Positions 12,676-24,131 of a stretch of DNA of 64,000 nucleotides are shown here, one piece after another; the stretch's first letter is position 1; each line of letters begins with the position of its first letter. A program made the position numbers and the translations under genes. The stretch lies in contig CM060064.1 of assembly GCA_030533445.1 (NCBI GenBank), positions 2,873,416 through 2,937,415 of the forward strand, in the 5' to 3' direction. The notes under the pieces were generated by a model, which worked only from the letters and a program-made list of their open reading frames with translations, was not told the DNA's origin and searched no databases. The stretch comes from Cyprinodon diabolis. Its lineage: Eukaryota; Chordata; Actinopteri; Cyprinodontiformes; Cyprinodontidae.

Positions 12676-13062
12676 CATAGACGTCCATACTAATATGCTA
12701 ACGCCACCGCCACCAAGCTGCAATGATTTGTCGCGAATGAATACCGCCGAATCTGTCGATTCATCTTGTAGTGGTGCGTCAAATGCAACGTAGATTCCCA
12801 TCCAATTAGATTGAATTTGGTATTGATGACGTGAAAAATAATAACGGTAACTTTATTGAAATGATTCAAAACTAAAGTAACGAGCCAATTTTTTTAAATG
12901 TAAGGAGTAGAAAGTACAGATATTTGTGTAAAAATGTAAGGAGTAGAAGTAAAAAGTCGCCATAAAAATAAGTAGTAAAGTAAAGTAAAAATATCAGAAA
13001 AATCTACTTGAGTACAGTAACGAAGTATATGTACTTTGTTACTTCCCATCTCTGACTAAGAC

Positions 13063-13311
13063 TAACAATCAAGCAAAGAAGAAAGGCTTCAAACGGACAA
13101 AAATGGGGAACAAATGATGCTAACACACAAAACACATGAAAAGAATAAATGGTGAAGGTAACAAAAAACTGCAAGTTAAGGAGAGCTGAAAGTGGCGCTC
13201 CATAGTGGATAGTTGTATGTTCTCTAACTTACATGGTTTCGTGCCATGTGTTGATAAATCCCCCCTTTGGTCTCTCTGTTCTGCAAAGCTAGTTTGCAGC
13301 ATTTTTTCCAG
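13063..13311. other. Intron between two mobile elements
   Basis: Unremarkable AT-rich sequence between the foldback element and the solo LTR. Confidence 0.5.
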
Positions 13312-13316
13312 GCAGC

Positions 13317-14114
13317 TGTCATGATTTTATCTAAAGCTCTGACCCACATGGAGAAGACCAAACAGAGAGACCAGGGAAAAGTTTAACAGGTTTTATTGTG
13401 ACTTGGTAGAGAGGAGTCCAGTGCTGCTCTGAACACTGTCAAACCGGGACTGAAAAGTGAAGGGGAAGATTCTGCGGTTAGTTCAGGCTCAGTGGAAAAT
13501 TTGTGTCTTCGATTTGAAGAAGGGATTAAAGGCAACAGGACTCACGTTTCCAGGAAAAGGTGTCTCTTGTTGAATCCAGTCGGTGTGGGTTGTTCCAGTG
13601 CATGACTTGTTCTTTGGAGGGCGGACAGGGTTTTCCCAGATTGTGGTCTTTCCTTGAGGAACGGAGGAGCTGACTGCCACTTAGTTTTCCGGCGGTACTT
13701 GAACAGTTTCTTGTGGAGATGAAACCCCTGCTCAGAGAGACGCCCAAACAATCCTTGGGGAAAGTAGATCCAAACCACCAGTTTGAATCCTCAGCTCAGT
13801 TTGGTGCTCAGAGAATCCTTCCAGGGGGGAGAAGGTCCAAAACATCCAGTTTGCAGGATGACTTCCTGCTGAGAGGCAAAGACAAAAACAGCAAGGTTAA
13901 AGCTCAGGTAGACAAAAACTCAGTTTGACTCAGCAAAACTCAGCTTGGCTAGAGAACCCAAAACTGGCAAACACTCTGGCGTCGAGGTAGTGGCAGTCAG
14001 CAGCTTAAGAGTCCTCCGTTAATGAGGCAACCATCCGCAGGTGTGTGAGGAGGCCAATGTGAAAAGGAGGGAAAACAAACAAAAGCACAACCCACACAAA
14101 CTGGATTCCTAACA
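13317..14114 (-). repeat. Solo LTR of a gypsy-like retrotransposon
   Basis: A 798-bp segment with TG...CA ends (TGTCATGATTTT at the low end, ATTCCTAACA at the high end). It is flanked by 5-bp direct repeats GCAGC at 13312-13316 and 14115-14119. It has no internal region, so it is what remains after recombination between two LTRs. Edges and layout resemble the gypsy LTRs at 33648 and 38884, and sequence identity is high with 1-701. It ends 245 bp before the next receptor exon. Confidence 0.85.
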
Positions 14115-14359
14115 GCAGCTGCTTTTTGCTGTTAGTCAAATGTTTTGGTCTTTACGGTACTTTTTGTATTTGATGTACATGTATGTATTTGCAGGGCAAG
14201 AGGCAAGACCATCGTAACTTAATGTCCTAAATGTGACATCAGTGTACCAAAGTGTTAATTTTAGCTAGGAAACATGTCATAAAGCAATGTGTTTTCCAAG
14301 GCAGGTCTGTGGCTCAAACTCTGATCTTCACCTGCTTTCTTTTTTTTTTTTTTTTCCAG

Positions 14360-14533
14360 GATCTGTTCGCACTGGATGTGGAGCCTTACCGATACAGTGG
14401 TGTGAACATGACGGGATTTAGAATCCTAAACACAGAAAACAGCCAAGTCGCGTCAATCATAGAGAAATGGTCAATGGAGAGACTACAGGCTCCACCAAAA
14501 CCTGACTCTGGTCTACTGGACGGCTTCATGACT
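14360..14533 (+). CDS. grik2: Kainate glutamate receptor exon, amino-terminal domain (174 bp)
   Basis: Codes for 58 residues in phase 0 at both ends, starting [20 protein letters not shown] and closing SGLLDGFMT. The acceptor is a long T tract ending CCAG (14340-14359) and the donor is GTAAGT at 14534. The segment belongs to lobe 2 of the extracellular amino-terminal domain, which drives subunit assembly. The wording [20 protein letters not shown] and [13 protein letters not shown] is that of GluK2. As I remember them, GluK1 and GluK3 differ at several of these positions. Kainate receptor genes have a 174-bp exon directly after the 54-bp one, as here. The next exon, expected to start at a TDAALMYDA-like peptide, was not found downstream, so the following intron exceeds 49 kb. 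Confidence 0.95.
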
Positions 14534-17246
14534 GTAAGTTTGCTGAAAATGATTCTGTAATGCTGACACATTTGCTTCATGGGAGTTAGATAATAACTCA
14601 AGCTGTGTTCCAACTTTAAACTGTTCTATTCCTGAAAAAGGAAGACCAGATTAACGCATTCTGGGATAGATGCACAAAACTGGTGGTGGTTAGGAATAAA
14701 TGTTTGCAAAACCTGAAACTGCACGTGTGAATTTAGATGAAAAGGAAAAGCTCCACAATAATTTTTATAGAGCAAACATCAATCTCCATTAGTTTCCATA
14801 GTTTGATCACATTTCTGTGTATTTATTAAAATCGCACTAACAGCACATGATCTCTCTTTTCTTCTTAACCAAGAAAGGTATCAAATGTACAGATTGCACT
14901 GAAACAATTAGGGCTAGAGATACACTGGTGTCATTTTAGCTCAAAAGAAAACAATAAAGAAGATGGCAGCCGTAGAGCTGGGAAGAAAAAAGAGATTTTA
15001 GGGAGCTGCTCCTCTGTACAACGGAGCTCCGCCCAATTCCTCTCAGTGTTTGCATAAATTATAAATCTATGCTTATAATCATCCTTTTTCAAGTCAGAAT
15101 CCAAACCTTGTTGTGTGCAACAGATTTTTTATTGTGAGTTTGATAAGTTGATTCTAAATATATTTGCTCCGCATTGATTGGTTGGAGTGAACTGATTGAT
15201 GCGGCGCTCTTAGTGATGCCCTAAGGGGACGATGTTTGGGCCAGGCTGGGAAGGAAAGGCAGGAAGCAGAGGTAGTATCCCCCGATATAAAAACAAAGAT
15301 CCTTTTCTATATTTATTTAAGGATTTAAACTGCATAATTAATTTTAATTTGACTTAGTTCCAAGAGTTATTACATTTTCTATATATTATCAAACACATTG
15401 ATTTAATTTGATTCGGAGTTAACGTCAGTCAATCATTTTAATATCTAAATCTAATAAAGTGATGGTTTACTTTTGAGCTCACAATAGTTAATAGTTTTTC
15501 AGAAATTTTCTGAATTTTTAATCCCAAATGGCAGATTCAAATAATAAAGTGTCTGTTTTTTTGTTTTTTGTTTTCTCCAATAAGTGGAAATTAGACATTT
15601 TACACAATGTTAAAGAAGAGAAACACTAAAACAAAACCAGTTTCTGTTGGGTTTTAACATCCGAGCATGAGAACAAATGTTTAGAATACAAAAACAAATT
15701 CCAAAAGAAATGCAGTTTGAATGCGAGTGAAAATCTTCTTTGCCTTTTTAAATGTTTAGCTTATAAAGGGCGCAAAATAAAGACAAATGATCTAATAAAG
15801 AGCTTGAAAATGAAATCGAACCCAATAAAAAGCTTTTTCAGGATGCTGGCAGTTTAGTAAGAAAGAATGACAAATTAAAAAAACACAATTATTTATTTCT
15901 AAAGCATTAAAATGTTTGTGGTTAAATACAGAGTGATTGTGACAGGAAACAAAGCTGCGTGCAAATGGGTGCTCGCCTCGACTGGACTGATGTGGAGAGG
16001 TTGCTGCTGTGGCCAGAAACCAAGCAGCTGCAAAATGGGGAGAAGACTGAGGGGTTTGTTTTTGGGAATGAAAATATTTTGTGAAATGTTTCTGTACGAA
16101 GTGTGACTCTATATAAAATCTTCAAGTTTACCAAGTTTCTACACCTCCAAACCAGCTGGATAAATATGCAGAGGCTTTTCTGACTGTAAATCTGATCTTA
16201 CGGCGTGGGTGGGGGTGGGGGGGGTCTGATGCAAAGCCTCAGCGCCCCTCGTTCCAAATTAGTCCTGCGTGTGATAAGAGGAGTCTTTGTCACTGGGATC
16301 TCAAACCTCCCTGATCAGAGCATGCTGCCCATAATAACTGTTCCACCACACTGCTTTCATACCACTCTCTTATCTGGGAGCTCGGCCAAAAATGTCAACC
16401 CACCAGAGACATGGCATGCGAAGGCAAAAAAAAGAGCAATAAAATGAGGGACCAGAGATGGGAAATGGGTGGTGGGGTGGATGAAAAGAAGGAGGATAGC
16501 GAGTGGGAGAGGGGAGACTTGGTGTTCTGGTGTTTTATTCCCACTACGGCTGTTGAGGTGTTAAATGTTAGACTGCTTGGTCTGATTCCAGTTGGAAGTG
16601 CTGCCAGCAGCAGCAGCAACATGTTGGCTGCTGATTAAAAACTCTGACTTGCCCCTAGGGAGTAGCAGATCCCTTTTTTTATACCAAAAGAGCAATATCA
16701 CGCTGAGTCATGTTTCCGGATTGATCTCGGAGAGTGGGTGTTATTCAGTCTAAGCTTCTTTTGTTAGATTTGTGGCTCAATCAATAGTTTCCCACTTGAG
16801 ACCTGAAATGGACTGTGTCCGTAAGAGCAGGACATTTTTTAAATGCAGAAACTGCAGGTACCTTCTTGGCTAATAGATGTGAACTGGAGCTCCTGCATCC
16901 AGTCAGGGTCAGTTTGGGTTCAATAAAGGGAGGAAATGGCTTTGTTATATTTGACGCTTTGTGTCTGAAGTCTGCTCAAGCTGAGCCTCGCTGGCTATTT
17001 GTTTGTATCCATGACAAGCAAAGATTTATAGGAGTGGAGCGTCTGCTCATTACTGACCTGATGGCACATGAGTCTGAAGGTAAGGATTGATTCATTGGAC
17101 GGCTGTAACCAGTCTGGCCAATGCATATTGACAGGCTGAAAGCCTCCGTAACTGTTTGATTAACAGCTTCATTTGGTGAATGTATAAACAGTACGCTGCA
17201 CTTCCAGAGTGAAACGATTATTTGCTACAAACTCTATCAGTAATAC
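14534..17246. other. Intron, nothing assigned
   Basis: First part of the long downstream intron. It contains a T-rich and A-rich low-complexity mix and a G run at 16203-16225. Short frames here have no recognisable motif. Confidence 0.6.
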
Positions 17247-18069
17247 TTAAAGGAAAAGTCCGCTAAGCAAGAAATAATCAATGGATCATTATTTATACCT
17301 AAAACTAATATGTACGTAGTCATTTAATGAATTTTGGGTTAATTAGGGTTAAGTAAAAAAATAAAAACAATAATTTCCGTTGCGATTACTGAGTCTGGGA
17401 GCGGCCATTTTAGCCCAAATATAGTAACCCCTCCCTCCTGCCATCTTCCAGCAGTGACGTCACGGTGCGGTAAGCCTAGCGCCATTCTCCCCGCTTTACA
17501 AGCTAAATCAATGGGAACTACTAGACACATCTGCAATCAACAACAATTATCGAAGATTTCCAGAGGACTTTACCATTGAAATTCACCAGAGCTATAGTGA
17601 AACTGACAATGCCCACGTGCATGGCAGCTGGATGCTGGAATACATCGGGTAAAAGTGAAAAAAAGAGTTATTCCACCTTTCTGATTCCTGATCCTCCACG
17701 GACGGGTTGGTCGTTGGATCGCCAACTTGAAGAGGGAGGATTTGCCATCTGGCCAGAGGAAAAACACGTAATATGTAGCCAACATTTGGAAGAAGAATGT
17801 TTTCAAGATGACTTGGATAATAGCGCGTTGTGACAAACACCAGATACAGCACTGGGACTTGATCAACAGCCGATACCGCACCGTGACGTCACAAACCAGT
17901 AGGTGGCAGTAGTGTTCTTTGACAAACATGGAAGCCTCCAGTAAAGCACATTCACATGAAAATTTCTTTTGACTAAAAACTCTGATCATTTGTTGAACGG
18001 GATGTAATAATTCAATATTTAAAGAACTTTCAGATGTTTGAATTCTGAAATGACTGGACTTACTTTAAA
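17247..18069 (+). mobile_element. THAP-domain MITE, copy 1
   Basis: The left terminus CTTAAAGGAAAAGTCCGC and the right terminus ACTGGACTTACTTTAAA are inverted relatives. About 820 bp match the copies at 23330-24131 and, reversed, 44278-45100, including the CAGTGACGTCACGGTGCGGT block. The only coding content is a single degenerate THAP domain. A P-element-type origin is inferred from that domain. The target duplication was not resolved. Confidence 0.8.
17609..17833 (+). pseudogene. Isolated THAP zinc-finger fragment in a MITE
   Basis: A 74-residue open frame starting MPTCMAAGCWN. It shows the opening C-x4-C of a THAP (C2CH) DNA-binding domain (Cys4 and Cys9) and, near residue 54, the closing C-x2-H (CSQH), followed by LEEECFQDDL. 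THAP domains bind DNA in P-element transposases and host THAP proteins. The middle (TGWSLDRQLEEGGFA) is out of register: an alternative frame over the same bases reads WIANLKRED, the usual THAP text. So the frame is shifted there. In this copy a second small deletion after GCCATC returns it to the THAP frame. Nothing of a transposase follows. It is a relic, not a host gene. Confidence 0.7.
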
Positions 18070-19511
18070 TATCTTTGAACCTAAATACTTCCAAACAAAA
18101 ACAATTCATGTTTATAGTTGGAATGACAGTTTTGAGATCTTTTACTGAACGCTCCATCAGGTCATGCTGATGAAAACAATGTTGATGGAAGATTTTAGAC
18201 AAAGCAACTAACTCAGCTATTTCAGCTTTTTTGAGCTAAAAGTAATGCAGTTACCCATTGATATTTAGTTACTTTACAGTAACTAAATACACATTTTTTT
18301 TCATGTTGGCATTATAGTGCATAAAACAATTGACCTAAATATTATTAAGTAAATGCAGTAAATAATTTAGTAGATGCCAAAAAATTTTTGCATTATATTT
18401 TTTTTCGGTGTATTTCTTTGAGTTTTTTTGTGCTGATCCCTATTTTGTGTTGAGATTTTTACAGTTCAAACAATTAAAGGTCACCTAAGGTTTCAAAGTC
18501 TCCTATTTGTAAACATATGATGAAATAATGCATTCAAGTCAATGCACTATTAATTTGTATGGAATATAAATTGTTTTATTCCAACATGGAAGATAAACAC
18601 TTGATGAATTCACTGTATCACACAATTCCTGAAGGCTGAACCAAGTTGGACACCTCTGGAGGCCAAATGTCAGATATTCGAGACCTAAGTGACTGGTGAA
18701 ATTTAATCAAACACATCTGCCCAGCTGCTCAAAGAGCTGCTTAAATAAAACCGAAGCCTCCGATACGAGAAAGTGCCTGCTTCTTTCCACTGCTGGCACA
18801 GCGAGGTTAAAAAAGTTTGTTAAAAACTCTGCTGGACTGTCATGGCTGCTTGTTTTCCAGCAAAGACAGCAGAAATGTTGATGCATGGAGATGGATAAAT
18901 CATAGGTAACATCACTTTAAGGAGGATTTTAATAAAGGCATGGCATTAAAACAGTTCAAGCCTCGACTTTACATGACAAAAAAGCCTTTTAACAGTTTTT
19001 CTGAGTTCCTTTTCTGACATTATTCTGATCTTAAGTTTCTGTGCACATTCACACAATATACTCTCACATATAGATAAGTTTATGAAAGCTCAACATTAAT
19101 AATGGATAATTATCATTGAAGATGTGTGAGTTTATTACATCCTGGTATGGGCTGCCTGTTGCGCATCAGAACTGATGTTTTAATCTAATTAAGACGGTTC
19201 CTCTGTCTGGATATACAGTTATAATCTTCATTTTGTACGTGGCAAAGATTTGGAAATGGAATGAGAGGGGCGTCCTATTTTGATAAGGCTGGATGTTTAA
19301 TCATCTGCTAACGTGTATGATGTAAAATATGACGATGTGGCAGACTTGAGATGTATAAAATGCCTTTTTAACTGTTAATCACTTCCTGTGAGGTGAGCCC
19401 GGAGGTGAGCAGCTGCCTTCTGTACATTCTAAACAATTTCTCTGATCTGAGTAAGATTACTATTTCTTTTAGAATATGTCGTCATGTTTCCTGGTTATTT
19501 AATACATTTAA
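18070..19511. other. Intron, nothing assigned
   Basis: AT-rich intron sequence, no motif of note. Confidence 0.55.
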
Positions 19512-19519
19512 GTTATGAC

Positions 19520-20048
19520 TAGGGTTGTCACGATACTAAACTTTTCAACTCGATACAATACTAAGGAAAATGTTCGATACTCAATACCATTTTCGATACC
19601 ACAAGGATAAAAACAGACTCCAACATTCTACAGAAATATCTTCATTAATTAATAAAATACAATAAATTAATACAATAAAGGTTGTATGCTGTGCACAATA
19701 TTAAGCAAGCTTGATAAAAAACTTATAAAATTAAAATTAAGTGTTCCTTCCTTGGCTATGCTTTGCACACATAACAATGACACTAGCCAAACCGGTTAAG
19801 AAACAAAAATAATTCTCAGCAGCTGCACCTCTTACAAAAAAAAGTCTGAAACTGAAAAGTGCGTAGAATTATTCAGTCACACAGTGTTCTGAAAGTGCAT
19901 TTTCCTCTATTCTGCACTTTAGATGAATGACAGCTTGGTTGCCACTGGTGGTGGCACTGTATCAATACTTTTTAAAACGAGTATTGTATCCGGATACAAC
20001 GCTTCAGTATCGATACTTTTTTGAGTATCGATACTTTTGACAACCCTA
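19520..20048. mobile_element. hAT-type MITE, 529 bp
   Basis: Terminal inverted repeats TAGGGTTGTCA and TGACAACCCTA, with GATAC-rich subterminal repeats in both halves. Flanks are GTTATGAC (19512-19519) and GTTATGAA (20049-20056), an 8-bp target duplication with one mismatch, as expected for hAT. No coding sequence. Confidence 0.85.
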
Positions 20049-20056
20049 GTTATGAA

Positions 20057-20867
20057 GTGTTATTTAAAGAGTTTGTCCTGAGTGATCTCTTCTCAGGGAA
20101 AAGAGCCAGAGAGATAGAGCATCAGGGTGCAGACACAGAGCATATCTTTAACAATACAGATACCACCTTAAGGCAAAGCTCTGCTTTCAGAATGGTATTG
20201 TCTCTGGCAGATATACTAATTCAGAAATCAGGAGGGAAAACACGTGGATTTCCGTGCATCTCTGTCTGTGCCTTAAGTTTTCAACCAGAACCCAACCTTT
20301 TCATAGCAGATCCCAGGCTTTTCAAGCATAGAGGCAAATATTTTTTTCCTTGTTTTTTTTAAGCATCTTGGCCTGATTCTTGCTTTGTGTCTGTTTACAC
20401 TGAAATGATAGGGTTTGACTGACTGTCACTGTTACACAGAAGAGAATTGCCACACACAAGAATCTAGGATGAGATCATTTTACCAAAAGCAAAGTGAATG
20501 TAGGCTGGTAGGAAAGGAATGAAAACATGATTTGACAGTCACCAAATAGATTTGTTTTTTTGTCTGGGTTGGTGTCAGAAATGATCAGCAGCCTTGCATC
20601 CTCCTGCAGAGAAGTCCAGTTTTACTGGAAAATATTCTTGCAAATGTTTGTGCCCACTTCTGAAATGTAGATCTGTCACAGTTGATGCTTAGTTATAAAA
20701 CAGCACATTTCTGCAAAGGAAAAACATCCTTAAAGAACTATTGCAGAGCAGGTCAGTTCCCTGACATCCCTGTATTCAATCACACAAGAACCAGTTTGAT
20801 TGGCCCAGTCCAGCAGTATTGGGCATCCAGATGCACAAACCAACATCACACAGACAGGAAAGTAGTC
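20057..20867. other. Intron, nothing assigned
   Basis: No gene or element ends seen. The frame at 20021-20362 begins inside the MITE and runs into intron, so it is not a gene. Confidence 0.5.
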
Positions 20868-20869
20868 TA

Positions 20870-21179
20870 GAGTAGTATTCATTAAAAAATGTCCCCACTT
20901 TCATTGGCTGGTCCCCTACAATTCCTTTTTAAACATCAATCTTTGTACTAAAATATTCTTTCTGTCATGATTTGTGGACATTAAGATCTAAAGAGAAGCT
21001 TCATCCTCTGGTCAGACCCTGTAATTTAGTGAAAGGGTGGAGTCAGAGTAAAAATATTGGAAAGAGGGGGTCACTTTAGTGGCTGAAAGTTAGAGGGGAT
21101 TTCACTGGGAGTTGGAGGGAAGTGGTTGCCATTTGGCTGGCGTTTGACTGGGAAGGGCCATTTTGAATGGCTGCTGCTG
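20870..21179. mobile_element. TA-flanked MITE, near-complete copy
   Basis: The right terminus GGCCATTTTGAATGGCTGCT continues to CTG then TA. The left terminus is a decayed version (GAGTAGTATTCATTAAAAAA) after TA. The interior matches 9239-9435. The TA flank and the CAGTAGCAGCC-type ends suggest mobilisation by a Tc1/mariner transposase. Confidence 0.7.
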
Positions 21180-21435
21180 TATATGCTTTTGGGTGGTGGA
21201 ACAATGTCCACTGTTTATGATCAATAACTGTCTTACATTAAACCTGACTTGAACTCAAAATGAACTTCTTTCTGTTTTATGGTGGCTAAAATGTCCTAAA
21301 TTATTTCTATTTGCTAGATATGAGAAAAAAGCCTCTCAAGGAATACATACACTGTGCTGTGATCCTAAGGGACCTATTTTGGTCTCTTTTTGACCCTAGA
21401 GAGACCTGAAAGTGGCCAAGATGGCAGCAGCAGGG

Positions 21436-22146
21436 GCAGAGCTAGATGGGGGGCCAGGGGTGGCCATGGCCACCCTTAGCCAATCATTGGCCACCCCTGT
21501 GGCCACCCCTACAATTTTTTCCCTCTAATACAGATGGTGGTAGCAGCAGTAATACTCTCAAGTGGAATATTCATTTTAATTTTTCATATGTTACTTACTA
21601 TTTTTCCATGTATTCATAATTTCTTGACAACAAAAACACTGTGGTTAATTATACACATCATTATACTAACATTAAAGATAATAAGTACATAATTGATGCT
21701 CTTTTCAGAACTAGATATTGTTTTTCATGGGGTAAAGAGAAAAATATGTGTCTCTGTCACACGTCATCTAGGAGTCTTCAGTGAAATCATAGATAAATAA
21801 CAATTTTAATAAAACCGTATTAAATAATCAATTTATATAGATATTAGTACTTGTAAATATCAATTTTTATGCAGAATGATTACTGATAAAAGTAGGTAAG
21901 AAAGGACAATGGAAAACATGTTCGCCCCAGAATCTGAAAGTATTTTATCCACTATACCTTTTATTTAGAAATTACAGATGTTTAAATATATGCATCTATT
22001 TGTTAGTAAAGGCTGTAGGACAGTATAGTTAGTTTTATTTTTGGCTTGACCTTGAGGTTCTGGCCCCTATCCACTTTCGGCCACCCCTCAGTGTACAGTG
22101 GTTATTGCCTGGCCACCCTTATAAAAATGTTCTGTCTATGCCTCTG
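21436..22146. mobile_element. DNA transposon relic with GGCCACCCCT-rich ends
   Basis: The left part (GCAGAGCTAGATGGGGGGCC, then repeated GGCCACCCCT) and the right part (GGCCACCCCTCAGTG, then GTCTATGCCTCTG) carry related sequence in a layout seen in common fish hAT-like repeats. GGCAGCAG occurs just outside both ends, but extra G residues on the left make the target duplication uncertain. No coding sequence. Confidence 0.45.
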
Positions 22147-22361
22147 GGCAGCAGTGAGTTGGTGTGGTTTCCATGGAGATGACATTTCATTAGGTTCGTT
22201 AATTGGCTTAAACCAAACTTTGGTAGATGGGTACCAGGTGTTAGTGCGCCCAATCAGCCCATATTAATAATATGTAGAGCTAAACCCGAGCAGTGGTGGA
22301 TAAAGTGCTAAACAGTAGTACTTGAGTAAAAGTATTGATAGTCGTAGTAAAATGTTACTAC

Positions 22362-22600
22362 TGTCATGGTTTTGGTTTTCTATTTGAGTTTTCATTGGTT
22401 TCATTTCCATTTTTTGTTCTAGTTGTTTTTGGTTGTATTTGAGTTCTTATGTATTTCTTGTTTACCCTCTTTTGTGTCTTTTTGTGTCAGTCTCCTTCTC
22501 CCAGCTCCCTTCTAGATGCTTCCATCCACACCTGCTCCTCATCTGCTAATTGTCCAGTCTCCCATTTATACTCCTCCTCTTCAGTCTTAACAGGCAGCCC
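22362..22600 (+). repeat. LTR-like repeat, copy 2 (truncated)
   Basis: Begins TGTCATGGTTTTGG and contains the family core (CAGCTCCCTTCTAGAT, CACACCTGCTCC, TTTATACTCCTCC). The 3' end is lost. Just upstream, 22295-22350 resembles the outer AGTAAAAGTA text of the foldback element. Confidence 0.45.
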
Positions 22601-23329
22601 GGGCCACAGGCGGCTACGCTCTACCCCTTCTATTCATTCTAGCTAATCTGAATCGTTCAATTCCATATGGAGAGCGAGATCATCTGTGGTAGCAGCACTA
22701 GACATCTTCCAGGCATGTGAGGAAAACTAGCAGCAGTTCAGCGGACAGGATAAATCAATCGTAGCCGGCACGCGCTGGTGACGTCATACACGCGCCGCTT
22801 TGTTTTAAAAAAATATAAATATAAAAACTATAACCGTGGATGTCTGGGGGACAGTGATTGGCCTCCAAGTTCTGAATGCTGGCGTACCATGAAGAATAAA
22901 TGATGAACAGTTTAGTTTGTGCCTTCAAGTCGTTGCCCATAGGAAGACGTTACTTGGATATAACCTAACGGAATATCTTCAGAACGGCTCCAAATGACAC
23001 TAAACTCATATGGGTTAGTAGAACATGATGGAATAACATAAAATCAAGGGCCCAATGTAAAAAAAAAAAAAACAGGTCTTTCCCTTTAAGTATTCTAAAA
23101 ATACAAATCTAAATGATTGTATCCCTTTGACCTGACCTAAACTTGAAAAGCTCAGCCTGATGTGATGTCAGATAGTAAGAAAAAGTTTAGGACTGTTTGG
23201 TTCTGGGCATTAATGAGGAAATTACTGTCAGGGTGTTGTGGAAAATCTCTTTGCTGCTTTTAATATTTCTGTCTTTAATTTGTACAAACACTACGAAGCA
23301 TTCTATAATATAAAGTTGCCCAAACATTT
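22601..23329. other. Intron, nothing assigned
   Basis: No gene. A 13-A run lies at about 23059-23071. Confidence 0.5.
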
Positions 23330-24131
23330 TAAAGGTAAAGTTCGGTCAGCAACGAATAATCAATGAATCATTATTTATACCTAAAATGAATACGTTCGCA
23401 GTGATTAAATTAATATAGCCTTAATCTGTAAAAGAATTAAAAATCTCGTCGCGTTCACTGATTACAAGACCGGACATTTTTGCCCAACCTCTGTTTCCTC
23501 TCTTCCAGCAGTGACGTCACGGTGCGGTAAGCCTAGCGCCATTCTCCCCGCTTTACGAGCAAAATCAATGGGAACTACTAGACACATCTGCAATCAACAA
23601 CAATTATTGAAGATTTCCAGAGGACTTCACCATTGAAATTCACCAGAGCTATAGTGAAACTGACAATGCCCACGTGCATGGCAGCTGGATGCTGGAATAC
23701 ATCGGGTAAAAGTGAAAAAAAAGAGTTATTCCACTTTTCTGATTCCTGATCCTCCACGGACGGGTTGGTCGTTGGATCGCCAACTTGAAGAGGGAGGATT
23801 TGCCATCAAACTTCTGGCCAGAGAAAAAACACGTAATATGTAGCCGACATTTGGAAAAAGAATGTTTTCAAGATGACTTGGATAATAGCGCGTTGTGACA
23901 AACACCAGATACAGCACTGGGACTTGATCAACAGCCGATACCGCACCGTGACGTCACTAACCAGTAGGTGGCAGTAGTGTTCTTTGACAAACATGGATGC
24001 CTCCAGTAAAGCACATTCACATGAAAATTACTCTGAATTAAAAACACTGATCATTTATTGAACAGGATGGAATAATTTATATTTAAAGAACTTTCAGAAG
24101 TTTAATTCTGAATATGAGCGAACTTTTCCTT
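23330..24131 (+). mobile_element. THAP-domain MITE, copy 2
   Basis: Same element as 17247-18069 in the same orientation, with termini AAAGGTAAAGTTCGG and CGAACTTTTCCTT. The THAP fragment from ATG at 23666 has the same internal frame disruption. It also retains the 7 bp after GCCATC that copy 1 lost, so the first frame terminates early while the alternative frame reads on through WPEKKHVICSRH. Confidence 0.8.

Larger units (their letters stand above)
11622..13054. mobile_element. Non-autonomous hAT-type foldback element
   Basis: The element starts CAGAGATGGCAAAAGTAC and ends TACTTCCCATCTCTG. It is flanked by perfect 8-bp direct repeats ACTAAGAC at 11614-11621 and 13055-13062, the target duplication size of the hAT superfamily. 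Outer segments contain AGTAAAAGTAC-type phrases in opposite orientations. The interior holds a near-perfect inverted repeat with 358-bp arms. No transposase is encoded: the open frames in the arms are mirror images of one low-complexity translation and are not considered genes. Confidence 0.88.

Noticed and set aside
17576..17833. THAP frame as a host THAP gene
   Set aside because: Three copies lie in a MITE, the frame is out of register in the middle, and no downstream exons exist.
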